Shown here piece after piece: positions 19,432 to 28,932 of a stretch of DNA of 64,000 bases. Within the stretch, counting starts at the first letter, position 1. Each line of letters starts with the position of its first letter. Under the pieces are notes generated by a model. That model was not told where the DNA came from, did not search any database, and worked only from the letters and a program-made list of their open reading frames with translations. Source of the DNA: Thiohalophilus sp. (GTDB lineage: Bacteria > Pseudomonadota > Gammaproteobacteria > UBA6429 > Thiohalophilaceae); assembly GCF_034521165.1 (NCBI RefSeq), contig NZ_JAXHMV010000002.1, forward strand, positions 248,001 to 312,000, in the 5' to 3' direction. The position numbers and the translations under genes are program-made.

Positions 19432-19913
19432 CAGTAGTACACCCCTGCTTTCATTTTTAACCCGTTTGATTTCAAGGTGTGTATATCCCCGTCATCAAGA
19501 CGAATATATTTCGGTTCGTTAAACAGCAACTGGCTGTCACGCATTTCCTTGGTAGGACCTTGCACTGAAGCGAGCTTGGGAATGTGTTTACCCCATGGCT
19601 TGGTTGTAATAGGTGCAAGCAGTTCCATGTCTTTTTCGCCGTTGCGGAACTTGATACGCCAGGCAATAACACCTTTTTCCTCGTCACGTTTCACACGGAC
19701 CGAGTGCCCCAGCGGCGCAAAGTCTGCGTAACCCCGTACATCAATGGCGTTCATCGGGCAGGCTTTTACACAGGAGTAGCACTCCCAGCACATGTTGGGT
19801 TCAATGTTATATGCACGACGAGTGACCTTGTCGATGTGCATGATGTCTGACGGACAGATATCGACGCAATGGCCACAGCCATCACAACGCGTCATATATA
19901 CAAAAGTAGGCAT
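19431..19913 (-). CDS. aprB: Adenylylsulfate reductase beta subunit
   Basis: A 160-residue iron-sulfur subunit that moves electrons to and from AprA. Two [4Fe-4S] motifs are visible: CDGCGHCVDICP (about 10-21) and CWECYSCVKACP (about 42-53). The C-terminal tail that wraps round AprA is present. It sits between aprM and aprA in a co-directional cluster. Confidence 0.97.
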   Translation of the reverse strand: MPTFVYMTRCDGCGHCVDICPSDIMHIDKVTRRAYNIEPNMCWECYSCVKACPMNAIDVRGYADFAPLGHSVRVKRDEEKGVIAWRIKFRNGEKDMELLAPITTKPWGKHIPKLASVQGPTKEMRDSQLLFNEPKYIRLDDGDIHTLKSNGLKMKAGVYY

Positions 19914-19934
19914 TTTTATTCTCCTGCTGTCGAA

Positions 19935-20774
19935 TTAGTAGTGGCGCGGCGCTTCACGCTTGATACCGAGACCCATGTGTGAAGGGTTCTTGCCCATGTA
20001 TTCAGGAATATCCGGGAATTTCGCCTGTACTGCAGGATCCGACAGATCATAGTCAGCCGGCAGGTTTTCTCTGGAACCATCCGCTTTAATCATCCGTTTC
20101 TGGAATGCCGCTGCAGGCTTGAAGAACATGTGGGCAAACTTGGACCACAGCACGGTGCTGAACAGAACAGTCGTAGCGACGATGAACAGAACAAAGAACA
20201 GCATAGCCCAGCCGGCAGCACCACTGGATTGCAGGATGGACCAGATCAGGCCAAATGTCGCCATGGTGAGCAGTGAAAGGATAAAGATATCGGCCTGACG
20301 CAATTGATACCATTTAACAGCTTCTGCAGCAACATCCACGCGGATGAAGAACCAGAACCAGTAACCACCGACGATAAGCATCAGGGCACCGAGGTGCCAC
20401 AACAGCGGTACGGTACCGGATGAAGTGTCTGCTCCGAAAATCATCATCACGGTTGTCACGACGAAGATAATGAAGCCGTACATGGTCAGCAAGTGAGAGA
20501 TTCTGCGACGGATATTGCAGAACTCGGAAGAAGTGATAACTTCACTGGCTACGGTCTTGACCAGCAGTGATGCTTTTTCACCACCACCGACTGTTCGTTT
20601 GGCAGCCTTCTGCGACTTTTTCGAATTTTCGAAAAAGTACTGGGCACTTTTCTTGTGCATCATATCCAGCACTGTTCCCAGTACCACCAGGATAATCATC
20701 AAAATGATGTAACCCTGCATGATCTCGGGAGATATCAATGCTGTGAGTTCAGAGAAGGGGTTGGTGGTCAGCAT
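19935..20774 (-). CDS. aprM: AprM, membrane partner of adenylylsulfate reductase
   Basis: About 279 residues with five to six transmembrane helices, matching the AprM proteins found next to aprBA in many sulfur-oxidising bacteria. It probably links AprBA to the quinone pool at the cytoplasmic membrane; this role is inferred, not shown. The soluble C-terminus carries PDIPEYMGKNPSHMGLG. The ATG at 20774 follows AGAGGAAG with good spacing and is preferred to the GTG at 20783. It is the first gene of aprMBA. Confidence 0.9.
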   Translation of the reverse strand: MLTTNPFSELTALISPEIMQGYIILMIILVVLGTVLDMMHKKSAQYFFENSKKSQKAAKRTVGGGEKASLLVKTVASEVITSSEFCNIRRRISHLLTMYGFIIFVVTTVMMIFGADTSSGTVPLLWHLGALMLIVGGYWFWFFIRVDVAAEAVKWYQLRQADIFILSLLTMATFGLIWSILQSSGAAGWAMLFFVLFIVATTVLFSTVLWSKFAHMFFKPAAAFQKRMIKADGSRENLPADYDLSDPAVQAKFPDIPEYMGKNPSHMGLGIKREAPRHY

Positions 20775-20808
20775 ATGAGACACTTCCTCTATTTATTGTT
20801 TATGATTT

Positions 20809-20822
20809 GTAACCGTAGTTAC
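20809..20822. promoter_or_regulatory. Small palindrome upstream of aprM
   Basis: GTAAC-CGTA-GTTAC forms a 5+5 bp inverted repeat about 35 nt before the aprM start, where an operator could lie. No regulator is identified, and short palindromes arise by chance. Confidence 0.25.
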
Positions 20823-21476
20823 ACCCGCAATAACGGGCCAAGGTTAACATTGCTCTTACGGTTCGACCAGACAAACACGATAAACGTTTTTTATCCATCA
20901 TTCCGAAAGTTGATAATAGACTCAGCCCGATGGGATGAGGCCCGCAATTGTAGCGCGGAGTCGCTACCGACGCCAGTTCAGCGGATAGTTCGAGCGCGAT
21001 TAACAGGCTCGCGAGAAATCAATTATTTCAGTATTTCCTAATATATTAATATTATAGGCGACAAGCTTAGACTCTTTCTAAATCGCCCTCTGCCGCAGCA
21101 GATGGGCCATCTCGAAGAAATTCCCGCGACATCCAAACCAGGGCCCCGAGCGTCGGTTTGTCCCGCATGATCGCGGTTAAAGGTTTTTTTTCACCCGCGG
21201 ATGGCCCCTTATGCCCGTTCATGAATCTGCTCGCCCCGAATCGTGGCCCGGTCTGCGGCGGGGGTGTTGACTCAAATCGGCGCCGCTCGCTTCGCCTGAT
21301 GTCGTTCATACTCAGACGCAACAGCGAGCCGGTGATTAAAAAATAGACAAATGCGCCTGATTCTTTATCCCCGATACTTTATCCCCGATACCTTATCAGG
21401 GAGCTCAGGAAAACCCTTTATCTTTAACCCGCCAAAGCCGGGCGAGTGAAATCGAGCGGTTAGCGGATTGCGGCCT
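20823..21476. other. Intergenic stretch upstream of aprM, no convincing gene
   Basis: This must hold the aprMBA promoter at its left end, although no clear -35/-10 pair is visible. A minus-strand frame at 21067-21321 (84 codons, partly TTG start) has no ribosome site and no recognised domain, and is not called. A 13-bp direct repeat, CTTTATCCCCGAT, occurs at about 21363-21375 and 21377-21389 with slight variation. Confidence 0.5.
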
Positions 21477-21788
21477 CTATTCCGGATAAGGGTCCATCTC
21501 CAGCTTTTGCACGTAATGTCCCAGCATGTGAATGTAACCATTGTGGCGACGCTCGCCACTGCTGGTGAACTCGAAGTCATACAACCGGTAAAGCGCCAGC
21601 GTACCGCGCGGCCCGCGCCGCACTCGCAGTTTGTGCAGCGCAACACTATCGTCGAGAAACTGGACCCCGGCCTCGCGGCAGGCACGGATGCCGGCACGAC
21701 GCGCGATCTCCTTGCTGCCCATCCCCTTCCACCACAATACTGCCAGCAGGGCGATGGGGATAAAGACAAGCAATCCCGTCAGCGTCAT
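21477..21788 (-). CDS. DUF3301 family small membrane-anchored protein
   Basis: A 103-residue protein with one N-terminal transmembrane helix (LTGLLVFIPIALLAVLWW) and a soluble domain with the DUF3301 pattern: ARRAGIRACREAGVQFLDDSVALHKLRVRR, split across 28-57, then LYRLYDFEFTSSGERRHNGYIHMLG. The family is common in gammaproteobacteria and has no known function. The predicted topology places the domain in the cytoplasm. Confidence 0.85.
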   Translation of the reverse strand: MTLTGLLVFIPIALLAVLWWKGMGSKEIARRAGIRACREAGVQFLDDSVALHKLRVRRGPRGTLALYRLYDFEFTSSGERRHNGYIHMLGHYVQKLEMDPYPE

Positions 21789-22010
21789 TCGACCCGCCCC
21801 GTCAGCAGATGCGTACGCATGTAAGAATGATTCGTAGTGTCATTTGTCATGTCCTCATTTTGCCAATTAACCGCACGCAGTGCACACTGATGAGTAATCC
21901 CGGGAAAATCCAGACCTGCCGCGGTTTGTGGCCTCGGCAGTACATCTTGCCCATCGAACCGGCTATGATTTGAAACAACCATTACATATACACCAACTAG
22001 GGGAAATGTC

Positions 22011-22463
22011 ATGAATAACACCTGGGTGCTTGTTGCCAACGCCAGCGAAGCCCGCCTTTTCAACCTGATCAAGTCCGATCTCGAACGGGTGAACAGCTTC
22101 TCGCACGACGAAAGCCGCATGAAGGGCGAAGACCTGGCCAGCGATCGCCCGGGCGCCTACCAGAGCGACGTCAACCGTGAAGGGCATGGCAGTTATGCGG
22201 AACCGACCAATCCCAAAGAGTATGAAAAGGACCGTTTCGCCCGGGAACTGGCAAACGTCCTTAACAAGGCGCGCAGTGAGAATCAGTTCAACGAACTGGT
22301 CATCGTCGCCTCTCCCCACTTTCACGGCCTCATCAATCAGCATCTTGATGATGAATCCAGCGAGAAGGTAAGCCACAACATCGAAAAAGATTACACCCAG
22401 GTAAAGGATAGCGATATGCTGGATACGCTCCTCCCCTACCTGCGTCCGTACCTGAAGGAATAA
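22011..22463 (+). CDS. Host attachment protein family
   Basis: A 150-residue protein of the family named for plant-host attachment (PF10116 type): WVLVANASEARLFNL at the start, then HDESRMKGEDLASDRPG, RFARELANVLNKAR, FNELVIVASPHFHGLI and the end LDTLLPYLRPY. The fold resembles release-factor eRF1/Pelota domains. In environmental bacteria its role is unknown and it often lies among stress genes. An AGGGGAA ribosome site precedes the ATG. Confidence 0.85.
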   Translation: MNNTWVLVANASEARLFNLIKSDLERVNSFSHDESRMKGEDLASDRPGAYQSDVNREGHGSYAEPTNPKEYEKDRFARELANVLNKARSENQFNELVIVASPHFHGLINQHLDDESSEKVSHNIEKDYTQVKDSDMLDTLLPYLRPYLKE

Positions 22464-22473
22464 ACATGCACCG

Positions 22474-22499
22474 CCTCCCGGTCACATCAAACCGGGAGG
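22474..22499. terminator. Hairpin between convergent genes
   Basis: A perfect 9-bp stem, CCTCCCGGT (22474-22482) with ACCGGGAGG (22491-22499), follows the attachment-protein stop by 11 nt. It lacks a clear T tract on either strand, so it may act as a processing or pausing element rather than a classic terminator. Confidence 0.5.
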
Positions 22500-22539
22500 A
22501 CGAACAACGTGTCATTTGCCCGCCACAATGTTCGGTGCC

Positions 22540-23154
22540 TCAAACATAGAACAGTATGGCCACGTAATGGCTGATGCTGCCGGCCAGCACACACAGATGC
22601 CACAGGCCGTGCATCCACGGATAACGACGGTCCAGGGCAAAAAAGACGATCCCGCCCGTATAGAAAAGCCCCCCGGCCAGCAACCAGACAAAACCGCTGA
22701 ATGGCAAACCGGCCAGCAAGGGCACAAGCGCCAGCAGGATAAGCCAGCCCATCAGCAAATAGATAATAAACGGGGCAATACGCATCCCGTTTCGAAACAC
22801 ACCATCGATCACGATACCCAGCACCGCCAGTCCCCAGATGGCCCCGAACAGCCACCAGCCCACGCTGCCTTCCAGCGTCACCAGCGTAAACGGGGTATAG
22901 GTGCCGGCAATAAGCAGATAAATGGCCTGGTGATCCAGAACACGAAACACCCGCTTCGCCCGGCCACGCAACCCGTGATAAAGCGTCGAGATCAGATAAA
23001 GCAGGAACAGCGAGCCGCCGTACACGCTGAATGATACGATCTTGAATCCATCACCGCTATTTGTCGCAACAACCAGCAGCACGACCACACCCGCCAGCGC
23101 AAGTGTGGCGCCAACGAGGTGAGAGATGGTATTGAAACGCTCGCCCTTTTTCAT
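22540..23154 (-). CDS. Hemolysin III / TrhA family membrane protein
   Basis: A 204-residue PAQR-like protein with seven predicted transmembrane helices. Motifs include RFNTISHLVGA, YLISTLYHGLRG with the conserved Ser-His, LDHQAIYLLIAGTYTPF, and the C-terminal MHGLWHLCVLAGSISHY with the metal-binding histidines. Homologues influence membrane fluidity or lipid handling. It is transcribed alone, with a conserved 23-bp element about 100 nt upstream. Confidence 0.92.
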   Translation of the reverse strand: MKKGERFNTISHLVGATLALAGVVVLLVVATNSGDGFKIVSFSVYGGSLFLLYLISTLYHGLRGRAKRVFRVLDHQAIYLLIAGTYTPFTLVTLEGSVGWWLFGAIWGLAVLGIVIDGVFRNGMRIAPFIIYLLMGWLILLALVPLLAGLPFSGFVWLLAGGLFYTGGIVFFALDRRYPWMHGLWHLCVLAGSISHYVAILFYV

Positions 23155-23252
23155 ACCACTATTATAATTATGAAGTGATCGAAGTGTTTTACAGATTTTT
23201 ACTTTATAAAGACGGAAGGAACAAAGGCAGGATCTGCTCCGATCATCGCGCT

Positions 23253-23275
23253 AATGAGAATCGTTTGTTACAGCC
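23253..23275. promoter_or_regulatory. Fur-box-like 23-bp element, copy 1
   Basis: AATGAGAATCGTTTGTTACA plus GCC matches a second site at 34135-34157 in 22 of 23 bases. The core AATGAGAATCGTTT resembles half of a ferric-uptake-regulator box. It lies upstream of trhA-like 22540-23154 and just downstream of the ATP-grasp gene. Confidence 0.4.
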
Positions 23276-23289
23276 GCATCAGAATGATT

Positions 23290-24645
23290 TTATTTGAAAA
23301 CATCGCCGAGAAAAACCATTTCGTAGCTGGCCCTTAATGCGGCTTGTTTCCATTCGCGACTCACTTCGCCCTCAATCTCAATCGGCAGAGCCTCGACCAC
23401 CTTGCGAAACTTTTCCAGCAGCTCCCGCGTATCACCGGCACCAATATAGATGTTTGCCAGGTCAAAACTGTAACTATCCTGTTCAATCAGAGCGGACAGC
23501 TGCGTGCCTTTTTCAATATTGATATCAATATCAACCCCGGGAATAGAGTTGCGCAGGCGATCGAGTTCATCGGCACCCGGAACATGGCTGACCTTTCCAT
23601 CCTCGAAACGGCGCAAATAAAACTTGGCGGCACAAGCAAACCGTCCGGCCCGGGCCTTGAAATCCGGCTTATTTCCGAGGGCCAGATCCACCATTATCTG
23701 ATGATTTGAGGTCCCGTCGACGAACTGAAACATTTCACTGTGAGACTGGGAAATCCGGGGATTGATCTCCAGCAATTGATAATCGCCAGTATTCATGTCG
23801 TAAAAATATTCAATATTGAAAGCGCCATTGTCAAAGCCGATATGCGACATAATCGTCCGGGAAGTCTCAACCATCGCATCCTTGATCTCCTGCGGAAGTT
23901 GCGAGGGATACTCATAGCGAAAGAAAGAGGATCCGCCCGGATAGTTAAACGAATCGATTATGCCGTGGGAAATTATCTCACCTTCGTAGGCATGCCCTTC
24001 CACGGTACATTGATGACCGGAGATCATCTCCTCGATGATGCAGTGATGCCCTTCCACTTCCCTGACATAGTCAGGCAGGGTTGCATGGCCCAGTAATTCA
24101 TTGAAGGGGGCACCAATATAGTCGATCTTGTCGCGGATCTTTCGCAGCGCCTCGTCCAGGTCCTGGCGATTATTAACACGAAACGCCAGAAATGAGTCCG
24201 TGGACTTCACCGGCTTGATCCAGAACGGAAAGGCCATCTGGATCTTTTCCGCCGCATCTTCAGCAAAAGGATCCAGGGACTCAAAAGCCGGCGTGTGTCC
24301 GGGAATAACCTTTTTCTGCTCGCAACGACTCCAGTACTTGTGATCGCACTTGAGCTCGCTCTCGAGCGAAGGTGATACCAGGTTATGTTTCTCACACAGA
24401 ACAGGCACCATGGAGTTGACCGGAAAATCCCAGTAGCCGACTATGGCATCGATGCGACCTTCAAAATGGCCAAGCACCGATTCGGCCTGCTCGATCAGGC
24501 CATTAAAAGACGGGTACTTATCAACCCCCTTGACCTCATCAAAAGTGAGCAGACTATGAAATTCATAACCGCGATCATCATGGATCTCGTCAAGTAACTT
24601 GCAGTTGAAATCGTCCGCGCCGAGAACAAAGATATTTTGCACCAT
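23290..24645 (-). CDS. ATP-grasp domain ligase
   Basis: A 451-residue soluble enzyme of the ATP-grasp carboxylate-amine/thiol ligase superfamily. The N-terminal pre-ATP-grasp region (NIFVLGADDF) precedes the ATP-grasp core: FPFWIKPVKSTDSFLAFRV (nucleotide-binding Lys), EEMISGHQCTVEGHAYEGEI, and the metal site GAFNIEYFYD ... LLEINPRISQSH with Glu and Asn ligands. The product cannot be named; relatives make peptide-like or amino-acid conjugates. It stands alone with no biosynthetic partners nearby. Confidence 0.85.
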   Translation of the reverse strand: MVQNIFVLGADDFNCKLLDEIHDDRGYEFHSLLTFDEVKGVDKYPSFNGLIEQAESVLGHFEGRIDAIVGYWDFPVNSMVPVLCEKHNLVSPSLESELKCDHKYWSRCEQKKVIPGHTPAFESLDPFAEDAAEKIQMAFPFWIKPVKSTDSFLAFRVNNRQDLDEALRKIRDKIDYIGAPFNELLGHATLPDYVREVEGHHCIIEEMISGHQCTVEGHAYEGEIISHGIIDSFNYPGGSSFFRYEYPSQLPQEIKDAMVETSRTIMSHIGFDNGAFNIEYFYDMNTGDYQLLEINPRISQSHSEMFQFVDGTSNHQIMVDLALGNKPDFKARAGRFACAAKFYLRRFEDGKVSHVPGADELDRLRNSIPGVDIDINIEKGTQLSALIEQDSYSFDLANIYIGAGDTRELLEKFRKVVEALPIEIEGEVSREWKQAALRASYEMVFLGDVFK

Positions 24646-25130
24646 ACCAGTATGGCCCCCTGATTCAATGCAATGCGCTAAAAGCGTCGTTGATATACTA
24701 TTTTATTCACCATTGAAAGGTAGAGCATTCTCTTCCTTGATGCCAGGTCTGTCCCGCTTCGCATACCCTGTACGGCCTGAAGCCGCCTCAAAGTACATAA
24801 CATAAAGCAAGGGGATAGAGGGATTTACTTTTGATCGGGCCCGGCCTGTGATTGGCATCGTGGAATCACTCGCCGCTAACCCGCAATCAAAATATAGAAT
24901 TATCAACCAGACGAATAACGTCGATTGTTGATGCACTTCTTCTGTGTTCTTCTACAATAATCAGAGCAGAAGGTAAGGCCGGATACCTCTGCTCAGACTC
25001 CCGGGTTTGTTGCGCGATCAACTTCAAAGTAGCATGTTGACACCAACCGCCCGGAATACTGGCTGAAGGTTCATACCGCCCCGCACACATACCGCACCAG
25101 GTGCAAATAGATCTTACTCTGAATAATACG
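24646..25130. other. Intergenic region, no gene seen
   Basis: About 485 nt between two divergently read genes (ATP-grasp on minus, acyl ligase fusion on plus). It must hold both promoters. I see no RNA gene, no strong hairpin and no open frame with a ribosome site. An in-frame GTG at 25101 could extend the plus-strand gene by ten codons. Confidence 0.5.
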
Positions 25131-27959
25131 ATGACCTGCCCGCCCCACAGCGAACCGGACACGGACGTCGACATCCGGCACAGGCTGCTGGATATCGTGC
25201 GCACGCTCAGCCGCGAACTGCATCCCGATCGCGATGACAGCGAGATTCAGCTCGACGCCGCACTGGAGCGCGAGCTGGGCTTCGACAGCCTGACACGCGC
25301 GGAATTGCTGACACGTCTCGAACGCGAATTTCAGATCGGCCTGTCCGAACAATTGCTGGCCAGCGCCGAAACCCCGCGCGATCTGCTGCGGGCCGTTACC
25401 AGCGCCGCGCCGCAGCAAGCCCAAAAACGGGAACGCTCGCAGCCGGCGGCACCCGCCAACAGAACGGAAGCCGGGGCCGCGCCACACCGTGCCACGACCC
25501 TGCTCGAGGTGCTTGACTGGCATGTGCAGACCCAGCCCGAGCGGGTGCAGCTCTACCTGTATGATGAAGCCGAGGATCCACAACCGATCAGTTACCGGTC
25601 CCTGCGCGACGGCGCGCTGGCCATCGCCGCCGGGCTGCTGGCGCATGGGGTCAAACCGGGACAAACCGTGGCCATCATGCTGCCCACCGGCCGGGAATAT
25701 CTGTTTTGTTTTTTCGGCATTTTATATGCCGGGGCGATTCCGGTGCCCATCTACCCCCCGGCGCGGCCCTCGCAACTGGAGGATCATCTGCAACGCCATG
25801 CCGGCATCCTGGCCAATGCCGCGACGGTACTGCTGATCACCGTCAGCGAAGCCCGGCCGCTGGCGCGCCTGCTCAAATCCCGGGTGCAGACGCTGGACAC
25901 GATCGCCACGCCGGACGACCTGCACCGGGAACCGGCCGAGCTGCTGCCGCCGATCACGTCGCAGGATATCGCGTTTTTGCAATACACCTCCGGCAGCACC
26001 GGCCAACCCAAGGGCGTGGTGCTCAGCCACGCGGATCTGCTGGCCAACATCCGTGCCATGGGCCGCGCCATCCGGGTGGATTCCACCGACGTGTTCGTCA
26101 GCTGGTTGCCGCTTTATCATGACATGGGGTTGATCGGTGCCTGGCTCGGCAGTCTGTACTATGCGATGACCCTGGTGCTGATGTCACCGCTGACGTTTCT
26201 GACCCGACCGCAACGCTGGTTGTGGGCCGTGCACCGCCATCGCGGCACGCTCAGCGCCGGGCCCAATTTTGCCTATGAACTGTGTCTGACCCGCATTCCC
26301 GATGAGGCTCTCGCCGGTCTGGATCTGGGCTCCCTGCGCATGCTGTTCAACGGCGCCGAACCGGTCAGTCCGCAAACCGTCCGGCGTTTCAACCGGCGCT
26401 TCGCGCAATACGGTTTGCATCCGACCGCCCTGGCGCCGGTTTACGGACTGGCCGAAGCGGCGGTGGGACTGGCCTTTCCGCCCCTGGGGCGCGGCCCGCG
26501 AATCGATCGCATCGTGCGCGATATTTTCGTCGATGAAGCACGCGCGCAACCCGCCGCCGAAGAGGATCCCCATACCCTGGAATATGTCGCCTGCGGCCAG
26601 CCACTACCGGGTTATGAACTGCGCGTCGTCGATGACAGCAGCCGCGAGTTACCCGATCGGCAGCAGGGCCGGCTGCAATTTCGCGGGCCATCCGCCACCA
26701 GCGGTTACTATCGCAATCCCAAAGCCACCCGCGCGCTGTTCGATGATGGCTGGCTGGAAACCGGCGATCTCGCCTATATCGCCGACGGCGAGGTGTACCT
26801 GACCAGCCGCATCAAGGACGTCATCATCCGCGGCGGGCGCAATATTTACCCTTACGAGGCGGAACACGCCATCGGCGAGCTGGAAGGGGTGCGCAAGGGC
26901 TGCGTGGCGATATTCGGCAGCGTGGATCCGGATTCCGGCACCGAACGGCTGGTGGTGATGGCCGAAACCCGGCTCACTGATTCCGCCGCGCGCGCCGATC
27001 TGCAAACCCGCATCCGCCACACCAGCCACGATCTGCTCGGGCTGCCGCCGGACAAAGTGGTACTGGCACCGCCGCGCACCATTCTCAAAACCTCCAGCGG
27101 CAAAATCCGTCGTCCCGCCACTCGCGAGCTGTACGAGCAGGGCCGGGTCGGCGACAAGCCCCGTGCGGTCTGGTGGCAGATCGTACGCCTGGTCGGCGCC
27201 AGCCTGCTGCCCGAAACCCGCCGGGTCTGGCGCGGCCTGCGCCATCTCACCTACGCCGCCTATGTGCAACTGCTGTTCTGGCTGCTGGCCCCGCCGGTCT
27301 GGACGCTGGTGGTAATACTGCCGCGCGAGTCCTGGCGCTGGGCCGTCATGCGGCGCGGCGCGCGCCTGCTGCTGCGCCTGGCCGGCGTACCGCTGCAGGT
27401 GCACGGCACTGAACACCTGGCGGGCAATGGCGCCCGTGTGATGGTCGCCAATCATGCGAGTTACCTGGACGGCGTGGTGCTGGTGGCGGCGCTGGATCAG
27501 CCCTTCAGCTTCGTCGCCAAGGGGGAACTGCAGTCACAATGGCTGGCCGGCCTGTTTCTCAAGCGCATCGGCACGCAATTTGTCGAACGCTTCGACAAGC
27601 AAAAAGGCGTGATCGACGCCCGACGGATTACCGGGCTCGCACGTGGCGGACGCAGCCTGCTGTTTTTCCCCGAAGGCACGCTGCGACGCATGCCGGGGCT
27701 GATGGCCTTTCACATGGGCGCCTTCGCCGCCGCGGCGGAAGCCGGCCTCGCGGTAGTGCCGATCACCCTGCGGGGCACCCGCTCGATCCTGCGCGGCAAC
27801 ACCTGGTTCCCGCGCCAGGGGGCCGTAAGCGTGTTGATTAGCGAACCCATCATACCGGACGGCAATGACTGGGCCGCGGCAGTGCGCCTGCGCGATGCCG
27901 CGCGCAACCGGATACTCAAACAACTCGGCGAACCGGATCTGGCGAGGGATATGTCCTGA
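25131..27959 (+). CDS. ACP - fatty acyl-AMP ligase - PlsC-type acyltransferase fusion
   Basis: A protein of about 942 residues with three modules. The first (about 15-85) is an acyl carrier domain with the phosphopantetheine Ser in ELGFDSLTRAEL. The second (about 105-650) is an AMP-forming ligase of the FAAL/acyl-CoA-synthetase type with LQYTSGSTGQPKGVVLSH, YGLAEAAVG and the Lys motif SSGKIRRP. The third (about 690-930) is a 1-acyl-glycerol-3-phosphate acyltransferase with NHASYLDG (HX4D) and FFPEGTLRR. It probably activates a fatty acid, loads it on its own carrier domain and hands it to a membrane acceptor. The target lipid is unknown. Confidence 0.9.
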   Translation: MTCPPHSEPDTDVDIRHRLLDIVRTLSRELHPDRDDSEIQLDAALERELGFDSLTRAELLTRLEREFQIGLSEQLLASAETPRDLLRAVTSAAPQQAQKRERSQPAAPANRTEAGAAPHRATTLLEVLDWHVQTQPERVQLYLYDEAEDPQPISYRSLRDGALAIAAGLLAHGVKPGQTVAIMLPTGREYLFCFFGILYAGAIPVPIYPPARPSQLEDHLQRHAGILANAATVLLITVSEARPLARLLKSRVQTLDTIATPDDLHREPAELLPPITSQDIAFLQYTSGSTGQPKGVVLSHADLLANIRAMGRAIRVDSTDVFVSWLPLYHDMGLIGAWLGSLYYAMTLVLMSPLTFLTRPQRWLWAVHRHRGTLSAGPNFAYELCLTRIPDEALAGLDLGSLRMLFNGAEPVSPQTVRRFNRRFAQYGLHPTALAPVYGLAEAAVGLAFPPLGRGPRIDRIVRDIFVDEARAQPAAEEDPHTLEYVACGQPLPGYELRVVDDSSRELPDRQQGRLQFRGPSATSGYYRNPKATRALFDDGWLETGDLAYIADGEVYLTSRIKDVIIRGGRNIYPYEAEHAIGELEGVRKGCVAIFGSVDPDSGTERLVVMAETRLTDSAARADLQTRIRHTSHDLLGLPPDKVVLAPPRTILKTSSGKIRRPATRELYEQGRVGDKPRAVWWQIVRLVGASLLPETRRVWRGLRHLTYAAYVQLLFWLLAPPVWTLVVILPRESWRWAVMRRGARLLLRLAGVPLQVHGTEHLAGNGARVMVANHASYLDGVVLVAALDQPFSFVAKGELQSQWLAGLFLKRIGTQFVERFDKQKGVIDARRITGLARGGRSLLFFPEGTLRRMPGLMAFHMGAFAAAAEAGLAVVPITLRGTRSILRGNTWFPRQGAVSVLISEPIIPDGNDWAAAVRLRDAARNRILKQLGEPDLARDMS

Positions 27960-28022
27960 ATGCCGGACATTCCGGAGCAGATTTCTGCGCTGGGGCAGAA
28001 CCTCGAAGCACAGCGTCCATTG

Positions 28023-28409
28023 TCAAAAAAACGATGCGCCGGCTTCGCTTATACCCGGGACTCCCTGGCGGTCGTCAATCAATTGCCGCTTCGCCGTTGT
28101 TCGGTAATTCTCGTGAAACAATCTTATCAACCACCGGTTTTGCGTGTTTAACCGGCGAAACATCAAACCAAACCCGTGACCATTGGCGTGCACGACCTGC
28201 CCCGGCAGGCACAAATTGATACGATTATCAGCAGATTGAATGTACACATCGAGGCCCGTATTGATCGCCGGGCGCATATTACTCAGCACGAAAATGCCAT
28301 CCTGGCTGATATTATATAACAGCCCGGCCCGACACTCGCCTGCACGATCACTTCGACAAACACGAACCAGGGCCAGGGCCCGAACACGTTCACCATGCCG
28401 GTGTTCCAT
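28023..28409 (-). CDS. PilZ domain c-di-GMP receptor
   Basis: A 128-residue single-domain protein. It shows the c-di-GMP switch motif RHGERVR (RxxxR, residues 3-9) and the downstream strand motif NISQDGIFVLS, close to the D/NxSxxG consensus. The remainder fits a PilZ barrel with a C-terminal helix (RWLIRLFHENYR). It would bind c-di-GMP made or removed by proteins such as the GGDEF-EAL and HD-GYP proteins in this window. It converges with the acyl ligase fusion, about 63 nt apart. Confidence 0.85.
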   Translation of the reverse strand: MEHRHGERVRALALVRVCRSDRAGECRAGLLYNISQDGIFVLSNMRPAINTGLDVYIQSADNRINLCLPGQVVHANGHGFGLMFRRLNTQNRWLIRLFHENYRTTAKRQLIDDRQGVPGISEAGASFF

Positions 28410-28932
28410 ATCTTCTCTCCTTTTATCCAGCAGCCCAGCTACAGGCCCGGGGGTGTGGCTTGCCGGGTTAGCTACTCATCCATTGGCGATCTTATGTCAG
28501 CCATTTTGTTCCATGGCGCGTTGCCATGTTGATAGCTTCATTAAAAGTCTAGTTGGTCCGCCGGGATAAAAAAAGATGAATTTAGAATCAGGCCACCAGC
28601 TCTCGAAGTAAAGACATATCGTTTTGCTAAAGATTGCGAAAAGTAAAAAAGGAGAAGTATCAAACACCTCTGATTCTCAATCAAACACAGGGGCCGACAC
28701 TTTTATTTTCAGGGGAGAAAAGCGCTTTGGATTATTGAATAAATCTGTTCAAGGGGAGGCAAAACCCGGCGTATTTCCACCTCTTTTCAAAGGTCAATAA
28801 TCAATAATCTTGCGCAAAAGGTGACACTATTTCTCATAGTATAAAGTGGCGATAGCACGAGAACTATTGCCGGCTCTGCCTAAATTCCGGGTAGTTTGCT
28901 ACGCTTGGCTTATTACTTCAGGAGACCGCGTC
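28410..28932. other. Intergenic region, no gene seen
   Basis: About 520 nt, AT-richer than the flanking genes. It contains the start region of uspA on the right and of the PilZ gene on the left. A TATAAA at 28840-28845 could be a -10 box for uspA, but no well-spaced -35 is present. Confidence 0.45.

Noticed and set aside
21067..21321. An 84-codon minus-strand frame upstream of aprM.
   Set aside because: TTG start, no ribosome site, no domain, Pro/Arg-rich start; kept only as a note in the intergenic entry.
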